Positions 1 through 8,752 of a DNA stretch of 64,000 bases are shown one piece after another. The first letter of the stretch is position 1; each line of letters starts with the position of its first letter. The DNA is from an uncultured Psychrobacter sp. (lineage in GTDB: Bacteria > Pseudomonadota > Gammaproteobacteria > Pseudomonadales > Moraxellaceae). The stretch spans positions 161,065-225,064 of the forward strand of contig NZ_CANMAH010000003.1 of the NCBI RefSeq assembly GCF_947495825.1, in the 5' to 3' direction. Made by a program: the position numbers and the translations under genes. The notes under the pieces are model-generated. The model was not told where the DNA came from and did no database searches. It worked only from the letters and a program-made list of their open reading frames with translations.

Positions 1-436
1 TAATTTATATTGTATCTATCCCAGTAAATACTTATAACATAAAACCAGAAATTCTACGGTCAAAATCCTAAAAAAGTTATCAATATTGAAAACAGTTTTT
101 GGAGACAATTACTTTATCTATATAAATAAAAAAAGAGCTTTTAGAGCAAATCTAACCATTCATACCTTTATTGAAGGGTTTGAGGCAGATTGATATTTTT
201 AATCCTCTAGCTTTAGTGTATAAGATTGGACAGGCAATTGCATCATCCATAGACATAAATGCTGTATGCGTTTGTTTAACGTAGCGATTAGCGCTAGTTT
301 ATATGAAAACTTAAACCATAAAGACTATTATTTGAGCGATAAAGACTATGATAAGTAATGAAGATATAAAAAGGATTTTTATTCATGCAGCTTTTGCTAT
401 AATGCCAAACTACATTTCTCAACGATTGATACGGAT
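1..436. other. AT-rich spacer upstream of tex, no gene seen
   Basis: I see no convincing coding region, RNA gene or clear terminator in this stretch. It is strongly AT-rich and presumably carries the tex promoter, but no good -35/-10 pair stood out. Confidence 0.5.
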
Positions 437-2959
437 ATGAGTAGCACTGATACCTTAACGGCGTCTCAACCCTCGACGAATTTACAGGGTCTGGATGCAA
501 CCACACACGCGAATATTCACGACAAACTTGCTCGCGCGCTTGGCATTAAGACTGCTCAAGTCAATGCGTTTGTCAAACTCTACGATGAAGGGGCAACGGT
601 TCCATTTATTGCGCGATATCGAAAAGAAAAGACGCAAAATCTGGACGATGCTCAGCTACGTGCTCTAGAAAAGTCGCTCAATTATGAACGCGATATGGCA
701 ACACGTCGCCTCAAGATTACTGAGCTACTGCGCACACAAGGCAATTTGACAGACGAGTTGCAGACCCGTATCGACAATGCGACGTCTAAGCTTGAGCTTG
801 AAGACATCTACTTACCATACCGTCCGCGTCGCCGTTCACCGGCTGCCAAAGCGCGCGCCGCTGGTCTTGATGTGATAGCGCAAACGGTCTTGACGCAAGA
901 GATTACCCCGACAGAGGCTTTGGCTGGCTATCAAGCACCAAGTAGCCTTTCTGATGATAGCGGTAATGAGATTGAAATTGACTTTAGTGACATCGATAAA
1001 CAACTGGCTGGTGTACAAGCCATCATCGTCGATGAGTGGACACAAGCGCTGAATCTACTCGATGATTTACGTAACGGTTTTGCAAAAACGGCCAGTATTG
1101 TCTCCACTGTTGCAAGTGATGAAAAGCGCGAAGTCGGTGAAAAATTCAAAGACTACTTTGAGCATAGCGAAAGCCTTGCGCGTCTGCCTAATCATCGCTT
1201 ATTGGCGATGCTGCGTGGTCGTCAAGAAAACGTCTTGGGTCTCAAAATTGAAGGCGAAGACGCACCATTTATCGAAAAAATCATTAGCCATTTCGACGTC
1301 GATGCCAAAGCACCAGCCGAGCGTCGTGAGTTCTTAACCCAAGCTGCTAATAGCCTGTGGAAAGATAAATGGCGTCCGCATATCGAGCATCGTTTGTTGA
1401 CTGAAAAGCGTCTGACTGCTGAGGCCGATGCAATTGATGTATTTGCCAATAACCTACAGCATCTGTTGATGTCAGCACCTGCTGGTCGTAAAGTCATTTT
1501 GGGAGTCGATCCTGGTATCCGTCATGGCGTCAAAATGGCGATTGTCGATGCGCAAGGTCATGTCATGCTAGACAGCGAAGACAAGCCTGTCGTGGCAACA
1601 GTATATCCATTTGCGCCTGACAATAAGATGACTGAGGCCAAAAAAGTCATCGATGAGCTACTAAGCACTTATAACGTCGATCTAGTCGCTATCGGTAATG
1701 GAACGGCTAGCCGTGAGACAGACGCGATGGTAAAAGAGGTTTTGGCGGCGAATGATGCACTAAAAGCCAAAGCCGTCATCGTCAATGAATCTGGCGCATC
1801 GGTCTATTCTGCAAGCGAGCTTGCCAGCGATGAGCTTGCGGGTCTAGATGTGTCTGTACGCGGCGCGGTATCTATCGCTCGCCGCTTGCAAGATCCGCTT
1901 TCAGAGCTGGTAAAGGTTGATCCAAAAGCGATCGGTGTTGGTCAATATCAGCACGATGTGAACCAAAGCCAGTTGGCTGATAGCCTTGATAAAGTGACCC
2001 AAGATAGCGTGAACGCAGTCGGTGTTGATGTCAATACGGCAAGCCCTGCTATCTTGGCGCACATCGCAGGTTTGAACAAAAATGTCGCCCAGCAAATCGT
2101 CACTTATCGCAAAGAGCATGGGGCATTTGATAGTCGTGAGGCGCTCAAAAATGTTCCACGTTTAGGCGCTAAGACCTTTGAGCAAGCAGCAGGCTTTTTG
2201 CGTATTCATGACGGTAGCAACCCGCTAGATGCCACAGGTGTGCACCCAGAAAGCTATGAGTTGGTCGATAGCTTACTTGTGCAAACAGACAAAGCTCTAC
2301 CAGAGGTGCTCGGTAATGAGGATGTACTAAATACTATCGATACCAATGCGCTTGCGGCAAATGATGACAATATTAGTGTAAAAGCTATCATCGAAGAGCT
2401 GGCAAAACCAGCCCGCGATCCACGTCCTGAGTTCAAAACTGCTAATTTCCGTGAAGACGTAAACAGTATTAAAGACTTAGAAGAAGGCATGAAACTTGAA
2501 GGCGTCGTAACCAACGTGACCGCTTTTGGTTGTTTCGTTGATGTCGGTGTACATCAAGACGGCTTGGTACATATCTCACAGATGGCCAATGATTTCGTTG
2601 CCGATCCGATGAATCGTGTCAAACCAGGCGACATCGTCTCGGTGCGCGTCATTTCTATCGATGAAAAACGTGGTCGCATTGGTTTTAGTATGAAACCTGA
2701 GTCTGAAAAGCCAGCACGTCCAGCAGCGAAGCCTACTGCAGCAAGCAATAGTAATGATGACAAAAACAGTCGTCCACGCAGCAATCGTGCGGCAGCGGAT
2801 AAGCGTCCATCGAAACCACGTGGCAACCGTCAGGACAAAGAGCCTGTCAATAATAGTCGTAGTAAGGCGTCAAAAGCTGAAAAGACTGAGTCACCTAGCA
2901 AAATGGGTACGCTTGGGGCTCTGCTACAAGAGGCGGGCGTGACGAAAAATAAGAAATAG
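437..2959 (+). CDS. tex: Tex family RNA-binding transcription accessory protein
   Basis: The 840-residue protein has the standard Tex layout: an N-terminal helical region, a YqgF/RNase H-like domain opening with GVDPGIRHG near residue 355, helix-hairpin-helix repeats around 528-590 (VNTASPAILAHIAGL), and one S1 RNA-binding domain around 684-755 (GVVTNVTAFGCFVDVGVHQD). A basic, low-complexity tail of about 80 residues follows. Tex proteins bind nucleic acid in the cytoplasm and affect transcription and stress tolerance; no specific substrate can be read from the sequence. The start ATG has only a weak ribosome binding site. A hairpin terminator follows at 2989, so the gene is probably monocistronic. 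Confidence 0.96.
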   Translation: MSSTDTLTASQPSTNLQGLDATTHANIHDKLARALGIKTAQVNAFVKLYDEGATVPFIARYRKEKTQNLDDAQLRALEKSLNYERDMATRRLKITELLRTQGNLTDELQTRIDNATSKLELEDIYLPYRPRRRSPAAKARAAGLDVIAQTVLTQEITPTEALAGYQAPSSLSDDSGNEIEIDFSDIDKQLAGVQAIIVDEWTQALNLLDDLRNGFAKTASIVSTVASDEKREVGEKFKDYFEHSESLARLPNHRLLAMLRGRQENVLGLKIEGEDAPFIEKIISHFDVDAKAPAERREFLTQAANSLWKDKWRPHIEHRLLTEKRLTAEADAIDVFANNLQHLLMSAPAGRKVILGVDPGIRHGVKMAIVDAQGHVMLDSEDKPVVATVYPFAPDNKMTEAKKVIDELLSTYNVDLVAIGNGTASRETDAMVKEVLAANDALKAKAVIVNESGASVYSASELASDELAGLDVSVRGAVSIARRLQDPLSELVKVDPKAIGVGQYQHDVNQSQLADSLDKVTQDSVNAVGVDVNTASPAILAHIAGLNKNVAQQIVTYRKEHGAFDSREALKNVPRLGAKTFEQAAGFLRIHDGSNPLDATGVHPESYELVDSLLVQTDKALPEVLGNEDVLNTIDTNALAANDDNISVKAIIEELAKPARDPRPEFKTANFREDVNSIKDLEEGMKLEGVVTNVTAFGCFVDVGVHQDGLVHISQMANDFVADPMNRVKPGDIVSVRVISIDEKRGRIGFSMKPESEKPARPAAKPTAASNSNDDKNSRPRSNRAAADKRPSKPRGNRQDKEPVNNSRSKASKAEKTESPSKMGTLGALLQEAGVTKNKK

Positions 2960-2988
2960 TAACAAGTAATTGTTAAAGACATAAAAAA

Positions 2989-3013
2989 GGCAGCCTAATG
3001 GCTGCCTTTTTTT
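2989..3013 (+). terminator. rho-independent terminator after tex
   Basis: A perfect 7-bp GC-rich stem (GGCAGCC / GGCTGCC) with a TAAT loop is followed by seven T residues. Confidence 0.93.
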
Positions 3014-3088
3014 ATGAAGGTCACGTATGTTTCTGACAGCTATATATCTTTAATAAGCGATGGCTTAATCATAGCGGATTAAAAAATA

Positions 3089-3772
3089 TTAACGTGGTAC
3101 AACACGGCGATTTTCACTAAACTCAACTTCAGCTGGTTGAGTGGCTAATAATTCCCCGCGGTTATCTTTGGTCTTTTCTTGTAGTGTCACTGGGACATTA
3201 GTAGCATTAGCTTCATCACTAACCACTTCGCCTGCAATCAATGGTTGATATTCATTATTGCTATGTTGTTGGTTTAGCGCTTGCGGTGCAGCTTGCTCAG
3301 AGATAGGGTTGGCCATCTCATCAGGGTTACCCATCATGTTTGGATCGTTCATGTCATTATGGTTTGTTTCTGTAACATCTACATCGCTTTCTATTTCGCC
3401 TGGTTGAGTGGCCAGTAATTCACCATCTGGACCTTCAATTTCAGCTTGTAGAGTATTGGGAGCAGGAGTAGCCCGCATATCTGCTGGTGTAATAGAGCTA
3501 TCCATCATGTTTGGGTCACTCATCTCATCAGGGCTGCCCATCATGTTTGGATCATTCATGTCAGTAACATTTACATCAGTTTCTACTTCACCTGGTTGAG
3601 TGGCTAGTAACTCGCCATCCGGACCTTCGATTTCAGCTTGTAGAGTATTGGGAGCAGGAGTAGCCCGCATATCTGCTGGTGTAATATCGCCCTGATCCAT
3701 AGGAGCAGCCATGGCGATACTTGGCATAGCTAAAGCTGTGCCGATGATCAATGATAAAGTACGTTTTTGCAT
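3089..3772 (-). CDS. secreted repeat protein of unknown function
   Basis: The 227-residue protein has a signal peptide with likely cleavage after AMA at about residue 22. The mature part is acidic and Pro/Met-rich and is built from near-identical units at residues 30-70 and 94-134 (both contain ITPADMRATPAPNTLQAEIE and GELLATQPGE). A degenerate third unit at about 188-218 keeps GELLATQP. Spacers carry repeated DPNMMG and PDEM motifs, giving unusually many methionines. No enzymatic fold is recognisable, so it may be a periplasmic or surface protein. I do not recognise the family. No clear operon partner is seen; the next minus-strand gene lies about 400 bp upstream behind a terminator. Confidence 0.8.
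   Translation of the reverse strand: MQKRTLSLIIGTALAMPSIAMAAPMDQGDITPADMRATPAPNTLQAEIEGPDGELLATQPGEVETDVNVTDMNDPNMMGSPDEMSDPNMMDSSITPADMRATPAPNTLQAEIEGPDGELLATQPGEIESDVDVTETNHNDMNDPNMMGNPDEMANPISEQAAPQALNQQHSNNEYQPLIAGEVVSDEANATNVPVTLQEKTKDNRGELLATQPAEVEFSENRRVVPR
3371..3685 (-). repeat. two direct repeats inside the secreted repeat protein gene
   Basis: DNA segments 3371-3493 and 3563-3685 encode almost the same 41 residues and are offset by 192 bp (64 codons). They agree nearly base for base over most of their length, which points to recent tandem duplication or ongoing homogenisation. Confidence 0.85.
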
Positions 3773-3870
3773 CAGTTAATTCCTTGAGTCACAAGTTTTA
3801 TTAATCAGCTTAAAATATGCTTAAGCTTGAGCATTATTTAGCGTTATTCCTAAAGGTATTTATCTACTTA

Positions 3871-3907
3871 ACGTTTTAAATATAAATGTTTAATATATTT
3901 AAAACGT
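3871..3907. repeat. perfect 14-bp AT-rich inverted repeat
   Basis: ACGTTTTAAATATA (3871-3884) pairs perfectly with 3894-3907 across a 9-base loop. It lies about 100 bp upstream of the secreted repeat protein gene and has no GC-rich terminator stem. It could be an operator or a weak structure. The rest of the 3773-4185 gap holds only the hairpin at 4005. Confidence 0.6.
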
Positions 3908-4004
3908 CAACTATAGATAAAACAAAATCATGACAACTGCTTTATAGATTGTCATGATGCATACAAGTAAAAGATTTATAAAATAGCTATAATCTCAACA
4001 CGCA

Positions 4005-4030
4005 AAATACCAGCTTGAGAGCTGGTATTT
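4005..4030. terminator. hairpin terminator downstream of the 4186-5016 gene
   Basis: A 10-bp stem AATACCAGCT / AGCTGGTATT with loop TGAG is flanked by short A and T runs. It sits in the right place to stop minus-strand transcription of the gene ending at 4186, and could work in both directions. Confidence 0.7.
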
Positions 4031-4185
4031 CAGTAGTAAACTCATTAAAGGTCTAACAGATTGATGTATTCGTGTGACGTTATGCAAATGCTGTGTCTAT
4101 AAACTTGTATAAAATTTAATCAAATTATTCATGATTTAAAAACAATAAAATATGACACATTGTCCTTTGACCATAAGTCAGCTCT

Positions 4186-5016
4186 TTATTCTACAATGAC
4201 ATATTCGCCAGTGTTTGGGTCTATCACACGCTGCTGTGCATCAGTGTCCGGCACACGAGTGACTGGAAACGTCTGATTGATTTCAATCTTATCAACGATT
4301 TGCTCGTCTGCTTCTTGACCAACGATCGTAGCACGCTCAGTCCCATCTTCGATGGCTACCGCTGTACCTTCTGTCGTTTCAATACGTTTAATCTGGTCTT
4401 CTGGCGCATAAATAACTTCTTTCACACTATATTTAGTGGGGCGAATAACGCGTTTGGTTTCAATAATGACTGGCTCTACAGTGCGCACTTCTGCCACAGC
4501 TACTTGTGCTTCAGGAGCTACAGCCTCGCTTACCACAGGAGTTGGAAACTTATCGCCGAAATGATTGTCACACTGTTGCATAGTCAGACGTACAGGATTA
4601 CCATTATTATCCATGTAGACATTAACAGGCATGTCAGGGGCAATAGGGACATATTTTCCAACCAATGCACCCGAAACACCGTAGCGCCCGTCCGATTGAC
4701 CGACACCTAAATCACAAGCACCCGCTGCATAATCTGACGTGCGCAAATTGTTGCTACTAACCACATTTTGAGGAATCATAACTTCGGACAAACGCATTTC
4801 TTTGACAGAAACTTCACCAGCGCGGCGTTTTGGCTTTTGATAAGTATAAGGGGTGTAGAATTTAGCAGAGCCGTCTTTTACTGCTGTGACACATTCTTCA
4901 TAGCTATCGTAGCCTACGTTACCGTGTCCATCAGTGACCATAGCAGCATTGGCAGAATGTGCAAACATAGCTAGGCCTGACGCTAACATAGCTGACGTTA
5001 ATATATTTAATTTCAT
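4186..5016 (-). CDS. secreted protein of unknown function
   Basis: The 276-residue protein starts with a clear signal peptide (KLNILTSAMLASGLAMFAHS, cleavage after ANA at about 24). The mature part has few cysteines (in EECV, GACD and QQCD), a central region rich in charged beta-like segments, and a C-terminal third full of alternating Glu/Val/Ile. I do not recognise a named family. Signal peptide and composition suggest a periplasmic or envelope protein. The start is supported by the signal peptide and an AGGAG ribosome binding site. It stands alone between a hairpin terminator and a 400-bp upstream spacer. Confidence 0.75.
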   Translation of the reverse strand: MKLNILTSAMLASGLAMFAHSANAAMVTDGHGNVGYDSYEECVTAVKDGSAKFYTPYTYQKPKRRAGEVSVKEMRLSEVMIPQNVVSSNNLRTSDYAAGACDLGVGQSDGRYGVSGALVGKYVPIAPDMPVNVYMDNNGNPVRLTMQQCDNHFGDKFPTPVVSEAVAPEAQVAVAEVRTVEPVIIETKRVIRPTKYSVKEVIYAPEDQIKRIETTEGTAVAIEDGTERATIVGQEADEQIVDKIEINQTFPVTRVPDTDAQQRVIDPNTGEYVIVE

Positions 5017-5251
5017 AATAAACTCCTCTTAATTATTGTTATTCATCGTTGTTATACAATCGCTGTTTCAAAGTTTTATTTAATCGGTTTTATAGACACA
5101 ATCTTCACAGGTCGATAACTTAATTAAGGGTACGTGATATATCTAACTGTCGCTGTTTCATTGCATTAACAAAGTGTGTCGTTGTGTGGTATATAACGAG
5201 AAATTGGCAATATTGCTTACGCATAAAATACACAATTATCGTTTGTTAACA

Positions 5252-5305
5252 TTAACGACCAAACTAATATTTAATGGATTTGCTAAATATTAGTTTGGTC
5301 GTTAA
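5252..5305. repeat. perfect 22-bp inverted repeat
   Basis: Arms 5252-5273 and 5284-5305 are exact reverse complements over 22 bp, with a 10-base loop. The arms contain ACGACCAAACTAATATTT and its complement. They are AT-rich, with no T run directly after, so this is not a standard terminator. It lies in the spacer 5017-5417 between two minus-strand genes and could be an operator, an mRNA stabilising hairpin or the remnant of a small mobile repeat. Confidence 0.8.
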
Positions 5306-5354
5306 ATGATTAGAGGGTGCTGTTAAGCTATTTGAATGTTTGTGAACCCAAGAT

Positions 5355-5388
5355 AAAAAAAGCCGCACTCTATAAATAAAGTGCGGCT
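5355..5388 (-). terminator. terminator of the oxidoreductase gene
   Basis: Stem AGCCGCACT (5361-5369) pairs with AGTGCGGCT (5380-5388). On the minus strand it is followed by a run of T residues. It lies just after the stop of the gene ending at 5418. Confidence 0.88.
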
Positions 5389-5417
5389 ATCATTAATGAT
5401 ATATGTTTTTACGTTTA

Positions 5418-6713
5418 TTAGCGGTCAACGACTTCAAAGCTAAGACCAGCGTGGGTCTCTAAACGCATCAATAGCTTATCGCCCATCGCAGACGCTGGTG
5501 TCCAAAAACCACCTGCAACATCTTCTTTAGCGATATCTTGAGCAAGACATAAGGCTGATTGGGCCAGCATACGTGATGTGCTGCCGTAACCTGGGTCTTT
5601 ATCACCTGTGACTTTAGTATTGAGATTATCATTATTGGCAGTCTCACCAAAAAAACGAATGTCAAAGTAGCCGTTTTCTTGTTCAGACTTAGAAGGACCA
5701 GAGCCTGATTTTGGTAAGATGTGTTTTGAGAGCAGCTCGCGACTTGGCTTAAATACCATTGCCGTAGCAAAACTCAATAGTCCTGCACTCATACCATAGC
5801 TCATTAGCTTGCCTTTCATACCATCCTTCATCCACATCGCTTCATCATATCTAAAATCGCGGCCATATTCGTAGCCCAAAAGCTGATTACTGCGGTGAAC
5901 GATGCGCGTATTAATGCTCGCCATCACAAAAGGCGCCAACCAACGTTTGTGTTCATCATCATACTCAGGTCGGCTGATATTTTCTTGGCGCACGTTAGGA
6001 GCTTCTATATCGTCATTGAGTAAGTAAGGGTTAGCCACTTGCTTACGGCGTTCTTTATCTTGACCGACTTCTTCAAATATAGTGGCCATAGAAGCAACCG
6101 TACCGCCTGATAAGCCACCTTTTGCCGCTTTTACTCTCATATTGATAACAGTACAAGCCTCATCGAACTTTTTTTCAGCTTGTTGCTGGGTGTAGTAAAC
6201 ACCTAGATCTGAAGGGATAGAATCAAAGCCGCAAGAGTTTACAATACGCGCGCCGCTTTGCTTGGCAGCGTCTTGGTATTTGTCCATCATATCTTTAATA
6301 AAGATAGCTTCACCTGTGAGGTCGACATAGTCGGTACCGTTTTTGGTACAAGATTTAATCAGAGGTTCGCCATATTTAAGGTAGGGACCAACCGTTGAAA
6401 TAACAACTTGTGCTTGTTTGGTCATCTTATCAAGACTGGCATCATCGTTACTATTAGCGACGATAATATTGACCTTCGCTTTAGTATCTCCATTCTGCTG
6501 CGCTGAGCTTAATTCAGTCTGCAGCTTTTCTAATTTTTCTTGGTCGCGGCCAGCGATTGCCCAAGTGACAGACTGTGAATCTTCACCACTTTGCTCGCTA
6601 TTATCTGCCAAAAACTGCGCCAAATAATGCGCAGTAATTTGACCAACGAAGCTTGTTGCGCCGTATAAAACGACAGCGTATGTACGTTTTTGAGTATCCA
6701 TATCATTATTCAT
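5418..6713 (-). CDS. saccharopine dehydrogenase-like NAD(P)-binding oxidoreductase
   Basis: The 431-residue protein has an N-terminal Rossmann start (VVLYGATSFVGQITAHYLA) followed by IAGRDQEKL and STVGPYLKYGEPLIKSC. This is the pattern of the saccharopine dehydrogenase-like / trans-acting enoyl reductase family. DLTGEAIF and SCGFDSIPSDLGVYY are also typical. Family members act on lipid or polyketide intermediates, or are simply unassigned; this one's substrate cannot be deduced. A weakly hydrophobic segment near residues 310-325 may touch the membrane. The first ATG is preceded by AAGGA at good spacing. A terminator follows, so it is likely a single-gene unit. Confidence 0.85.
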   Translation of the reverse strand: MNNDMDTQKRTYAVVLYGATSFVGQITAHYLAQFLADNSEQSGEDSQSVTWAIAGRDQEKLEKLQTELSSAQQNGDTKAKVNIIVANSNDDASLDKMTKQAQVVISTVGPYLKYGEPLIKSCTKNGTDYVDLTGEAIFIKDMMDKYQDAAKQSGARIVNSCGFDSIPSDLGVYYTQQQAEKKFDEACTVINMRVKAAKGGLSGGTVASMATIFEEVGQDKERRKQVANPYLLNDDIEAPNVRQENISRPEYDDEHKRWLAPFVMASINTRIVHRSNQLLGYEYGRDFRYDEAMWMKDGMKGKLMSYGMSAGLLSFATAMVFKPSRELLSKHILPKSGSGPSKSEQENGYFDIRFFGETANNDNLNTKVTGDKDPGYGSTSRMLAQSALCLAQDIAKEDVAGGFWTPASAMGDKLLMRLETHAGLSFEVVDR

Positions 6714-7130
6714 ATTTTTTCCTTACTATTTTTTAGATAAATAAAAGCAGACTGATAATTGAGGCTTTACATCAAGTACATATTTAACAGCATCATAAAT
6801 TTAAGGCAATCTTAAGACCATATCACCTATAGATTGGCTTAATAAATGAGTAATAACCTAACTTTGTCCAAAACGGGGCAATGAGCATACATAAGTTACA
6901 TAAAATATCGTGATCATTACCAAACTGAACGTTTATCTGCTCTAAAAGATTGCTAATCTACTACTACAACTTATAAGAAATAATATTAACAACAATAAGC
7001 ACTAAGAGTAATTGGATTTAGCGAACCTGACAGTACTGATTATATTTGGGTTGGCAACCAACCGCATTTGGAATATGTATAGGTTTGCTTCATTTCTACC
7101 CTAGATACTTTTTGTTTAAGGAGAATCATT
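6714..7130. other. spacer upstream of the DUF1328 gene, nothing further seen
   Basis: This 417-bp AT-rich stretch lies between divergent genes and must hold both promoters. I see no open reading frame or RNA structure I can support. Confidence 0.4.
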
Positions 7131-7286
7131 ATGTTTCGTTGGGCTATTATATTTGCTGTCATCGCTTTATTAGCGAGTTTGTTAGGGTTCGGCGGAGTTG
7201 CTGGCTTGTCTGCTAATCTGGCTTATATTTTCTTAGCAGTGGCGGTTATCTTATTTATTGTGGCGTTTGTTAGCCGCAAAATGTAA
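7131..7286 (+). CDS. DUF1328 (YtjA-type) small membrane protein
   Basis: A 51-codon frame with a strong upstream AAGGAG encodes a peptide that begins [20 protein letters not shown] and ends [10 protein letters not shown]. It has two hydrophobic helices separated by a Gly-rich turn, as in the DUF1328/YtjA family of tiny inner-membrane proteins of unknown function, usually 50-60 residues long. It stands alone and ends just before a bidirectional terminator. Its relatives are often stress-associated, which is not evident here. Confidence 0.88.
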   Translation: MFRWAIIFAVIALLASLLGFGGVAGLSANLAYIFLAVAVILFIVAFVSRKM

Positions 7287-7333
7287 ACAGCATAATGTAC
7301 TCGTAATTGCAAATCGCCGCTTACGTGAAATAA

Positions 7334-7361
7334 AAAAACGTCCTCACATGGGGACGTTTTT
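7334..7361. terminator. bidirectional terminator between DUF1328 and phhB genes
   Basis: Stem AAAAACGTCC / GGACGTTTTT with an 8-base loop, with A and T runs on both sides, lies between two convergent genes. Confidence 0.92.
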
Positions 7362-7422
7362 ATTTTCGTATTTATCAAGTCTGCGTTAATCAGAGATGTT
7401 GATTATTATGCTTTTTTGGACG

Positions 7423-7716
7423 TTATAGACGTTTGGGCTGAATAATATGCTCCATGCGTTTTGCTAGACGAATATCATGACTGGTAATGCCGCCTGTATC
7501 ACTGGTCGTCAAACGTACTTCGACGATATTATAAATATTTTTCCATTCAGGGTGATGCTCAAGTGCTTCAGCGTGAAAGGCTGCTTGATTCATAAAGCTG
7601 ATGGCTTCGACAAAGTCATGAAAGTGGTAAGTTTTTACTATACTGTTTCCATCACGCTGCCAACCTGTAAGGTCTTCTAGCTGCATATCAACTTGTTTGT
7701 TGGATAAACTACTCAT
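7423..7716 (-). CDS. phhB: pterin-4a-carbinolamine dehydratase
   Basis: The 97-residue protein carries the family signature HHPEW at residues 54-58 and a C-terminal [11 protein letters not shown] segment. It dehydrates 4a-hydroxytetrahydrobiopterin to quinonoid dihydropterin, in support of aromatic amino acid hydroxylases. An upstream in-frame ATG would add 19 residues, but the ATG at 7716 has the better ribosome binding site (AAAGGAT at normal spacing) and gives the usual length. No phenylalanine hydroxylase gene lies next to it, so its partner is elsewhere or it has another role. Confidence 0.92.
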   Translation of the reverse strand: MSSLSNKQVDMQLEDLTGWQRDGNSIVKTYHFHDFVEAISFMNQAAFHAEALEHHPEWKNIYNIVEVRLTTSDTGGITSHDIRLAKRMEHIIQPKRL

Positions 7717-8072
7717 ATCGATATCCTTTATTATTATGTCGTGGTTAATAGGAGTGCTTTTGTTATTGGTCAAAACCTTATCAATAGCTGTGCTTTTGTT
7801 TTTTATAAATTTGATGCTGTATTTTGACTATTAATGCTCAGTATTTACAGCTCATCGCATTATGTTTGCCTGTTTAATGTAGAACAAAAACCCCACCTAT
7901 CTTTTATATCCTGCCATATATCCATTAATAAATATATAGTTAGAGAGGACAAATAGATAAGTAGGGCAGTTGATTGTTTATGCTATGTCAGATTAAAACG
8001 GTGCATTTGAATGATAACAAATGCCATGACAGGCTACATAATCATGTCGTACTAATATGTCTTATATAGGCG

Positions 8073-8363
8073 CTATAGCAAATCTTTGTACTCTGGATGC
8101 TTACTAATATACGAAGATACAAACGAGCATTGTGGAACGACCTTTCTGTCGTGGTCACGCGCATAGTCTAAGGCATGTTTGACCAATTTTGAACCAACTC
8201 CGCGACCACCGAGGGCTTGCGGTACAATGGTATGATCATAAACCAGAGTATCACCACGCTCTTGATAACTGATGTAGCCAGTTTGACCTTCAATTGTAGT
8301 CTCAAAGCGGTTTGCTTGTTCGTTGTGAGTAATGTCCAAGTTTTGACTATTTATTGTACTCAT
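8073..8363 (-). CDS. small GNAT-type N-acetyltransferase (YidJ/Gtf-like)
   Basis: The 96-residue protein matches the compact single-domain GNAT family (COG2388-like). GQTGYISYQERGDTLVYDHT is followed by VPQALGGRGVGSKLVKHALD, which contains the acetyl-CoA binding Q/RxxGxG/A loop (GGRGVGSKL), and then by a late VPQCSFVSSYI strand. Family members are often annotated as acyltransferases of unknown substrate. An AGGAGAG ribosome binding site precedes the start. No operon partner is visible. Confidence 0.9.
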   Translation of the reverse strand: MSTINSQNLDITHNEQANRFETTIEGQTGYISYQERGDTLVYDHTIVPQALGGRGVGSKLVKHALDYARDHDRKVVPQCSFVSSYISKHPEYKDLL

Positions 8364-8752
8364 AAAACTCTCCTTTGTTATTAATATTAAATGCGTATGG
8401 TATTCACGATCAATACCACTAAGTCTGAAGCTAATAATTCAACTTAATAATTATCAGTGATAATAAAATCGTTGACCAGTGGCTTATGGTAAAAGTGAAT
8501 AGAGCAAACGTTATTATTCTTAAGTGTACACGCTAGTATGCTATTTTTTATAGAAGCTTTTATATCAAAGGTGTCACGCTTTGTTGCAAAAGACACAAAA
8601 CCAGCTGTAAAAGCAGCGGTTAGCTTGCAGGGCATGCGCCACAATGCGATAATGGCAGACAATTTATAACCCTGATTTTTGAGGCGCAGTTCACTTAGCG
8701 TAATTGCTAATTGTGATGACAGTCCTCGTCTATGTAGTCTATCGGAGTGTCA
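8364..8752. other. intergenic region between the GNAT gene and ettA
   Basis: About 390 bp lie between divergent genes. It presumably contains both promoters. I see no supportable gene; a 72-codon minus frame at 8444-8662 has no ribosome binding site and no recognisable protein features. Confidence 0.4.

Noticed and set aside
8444..8662. 72-codon minus-strand frame upstream of ettA
   Set aside because: It lies in a promoter region, lacks a ribosome binding site and shows no family features.
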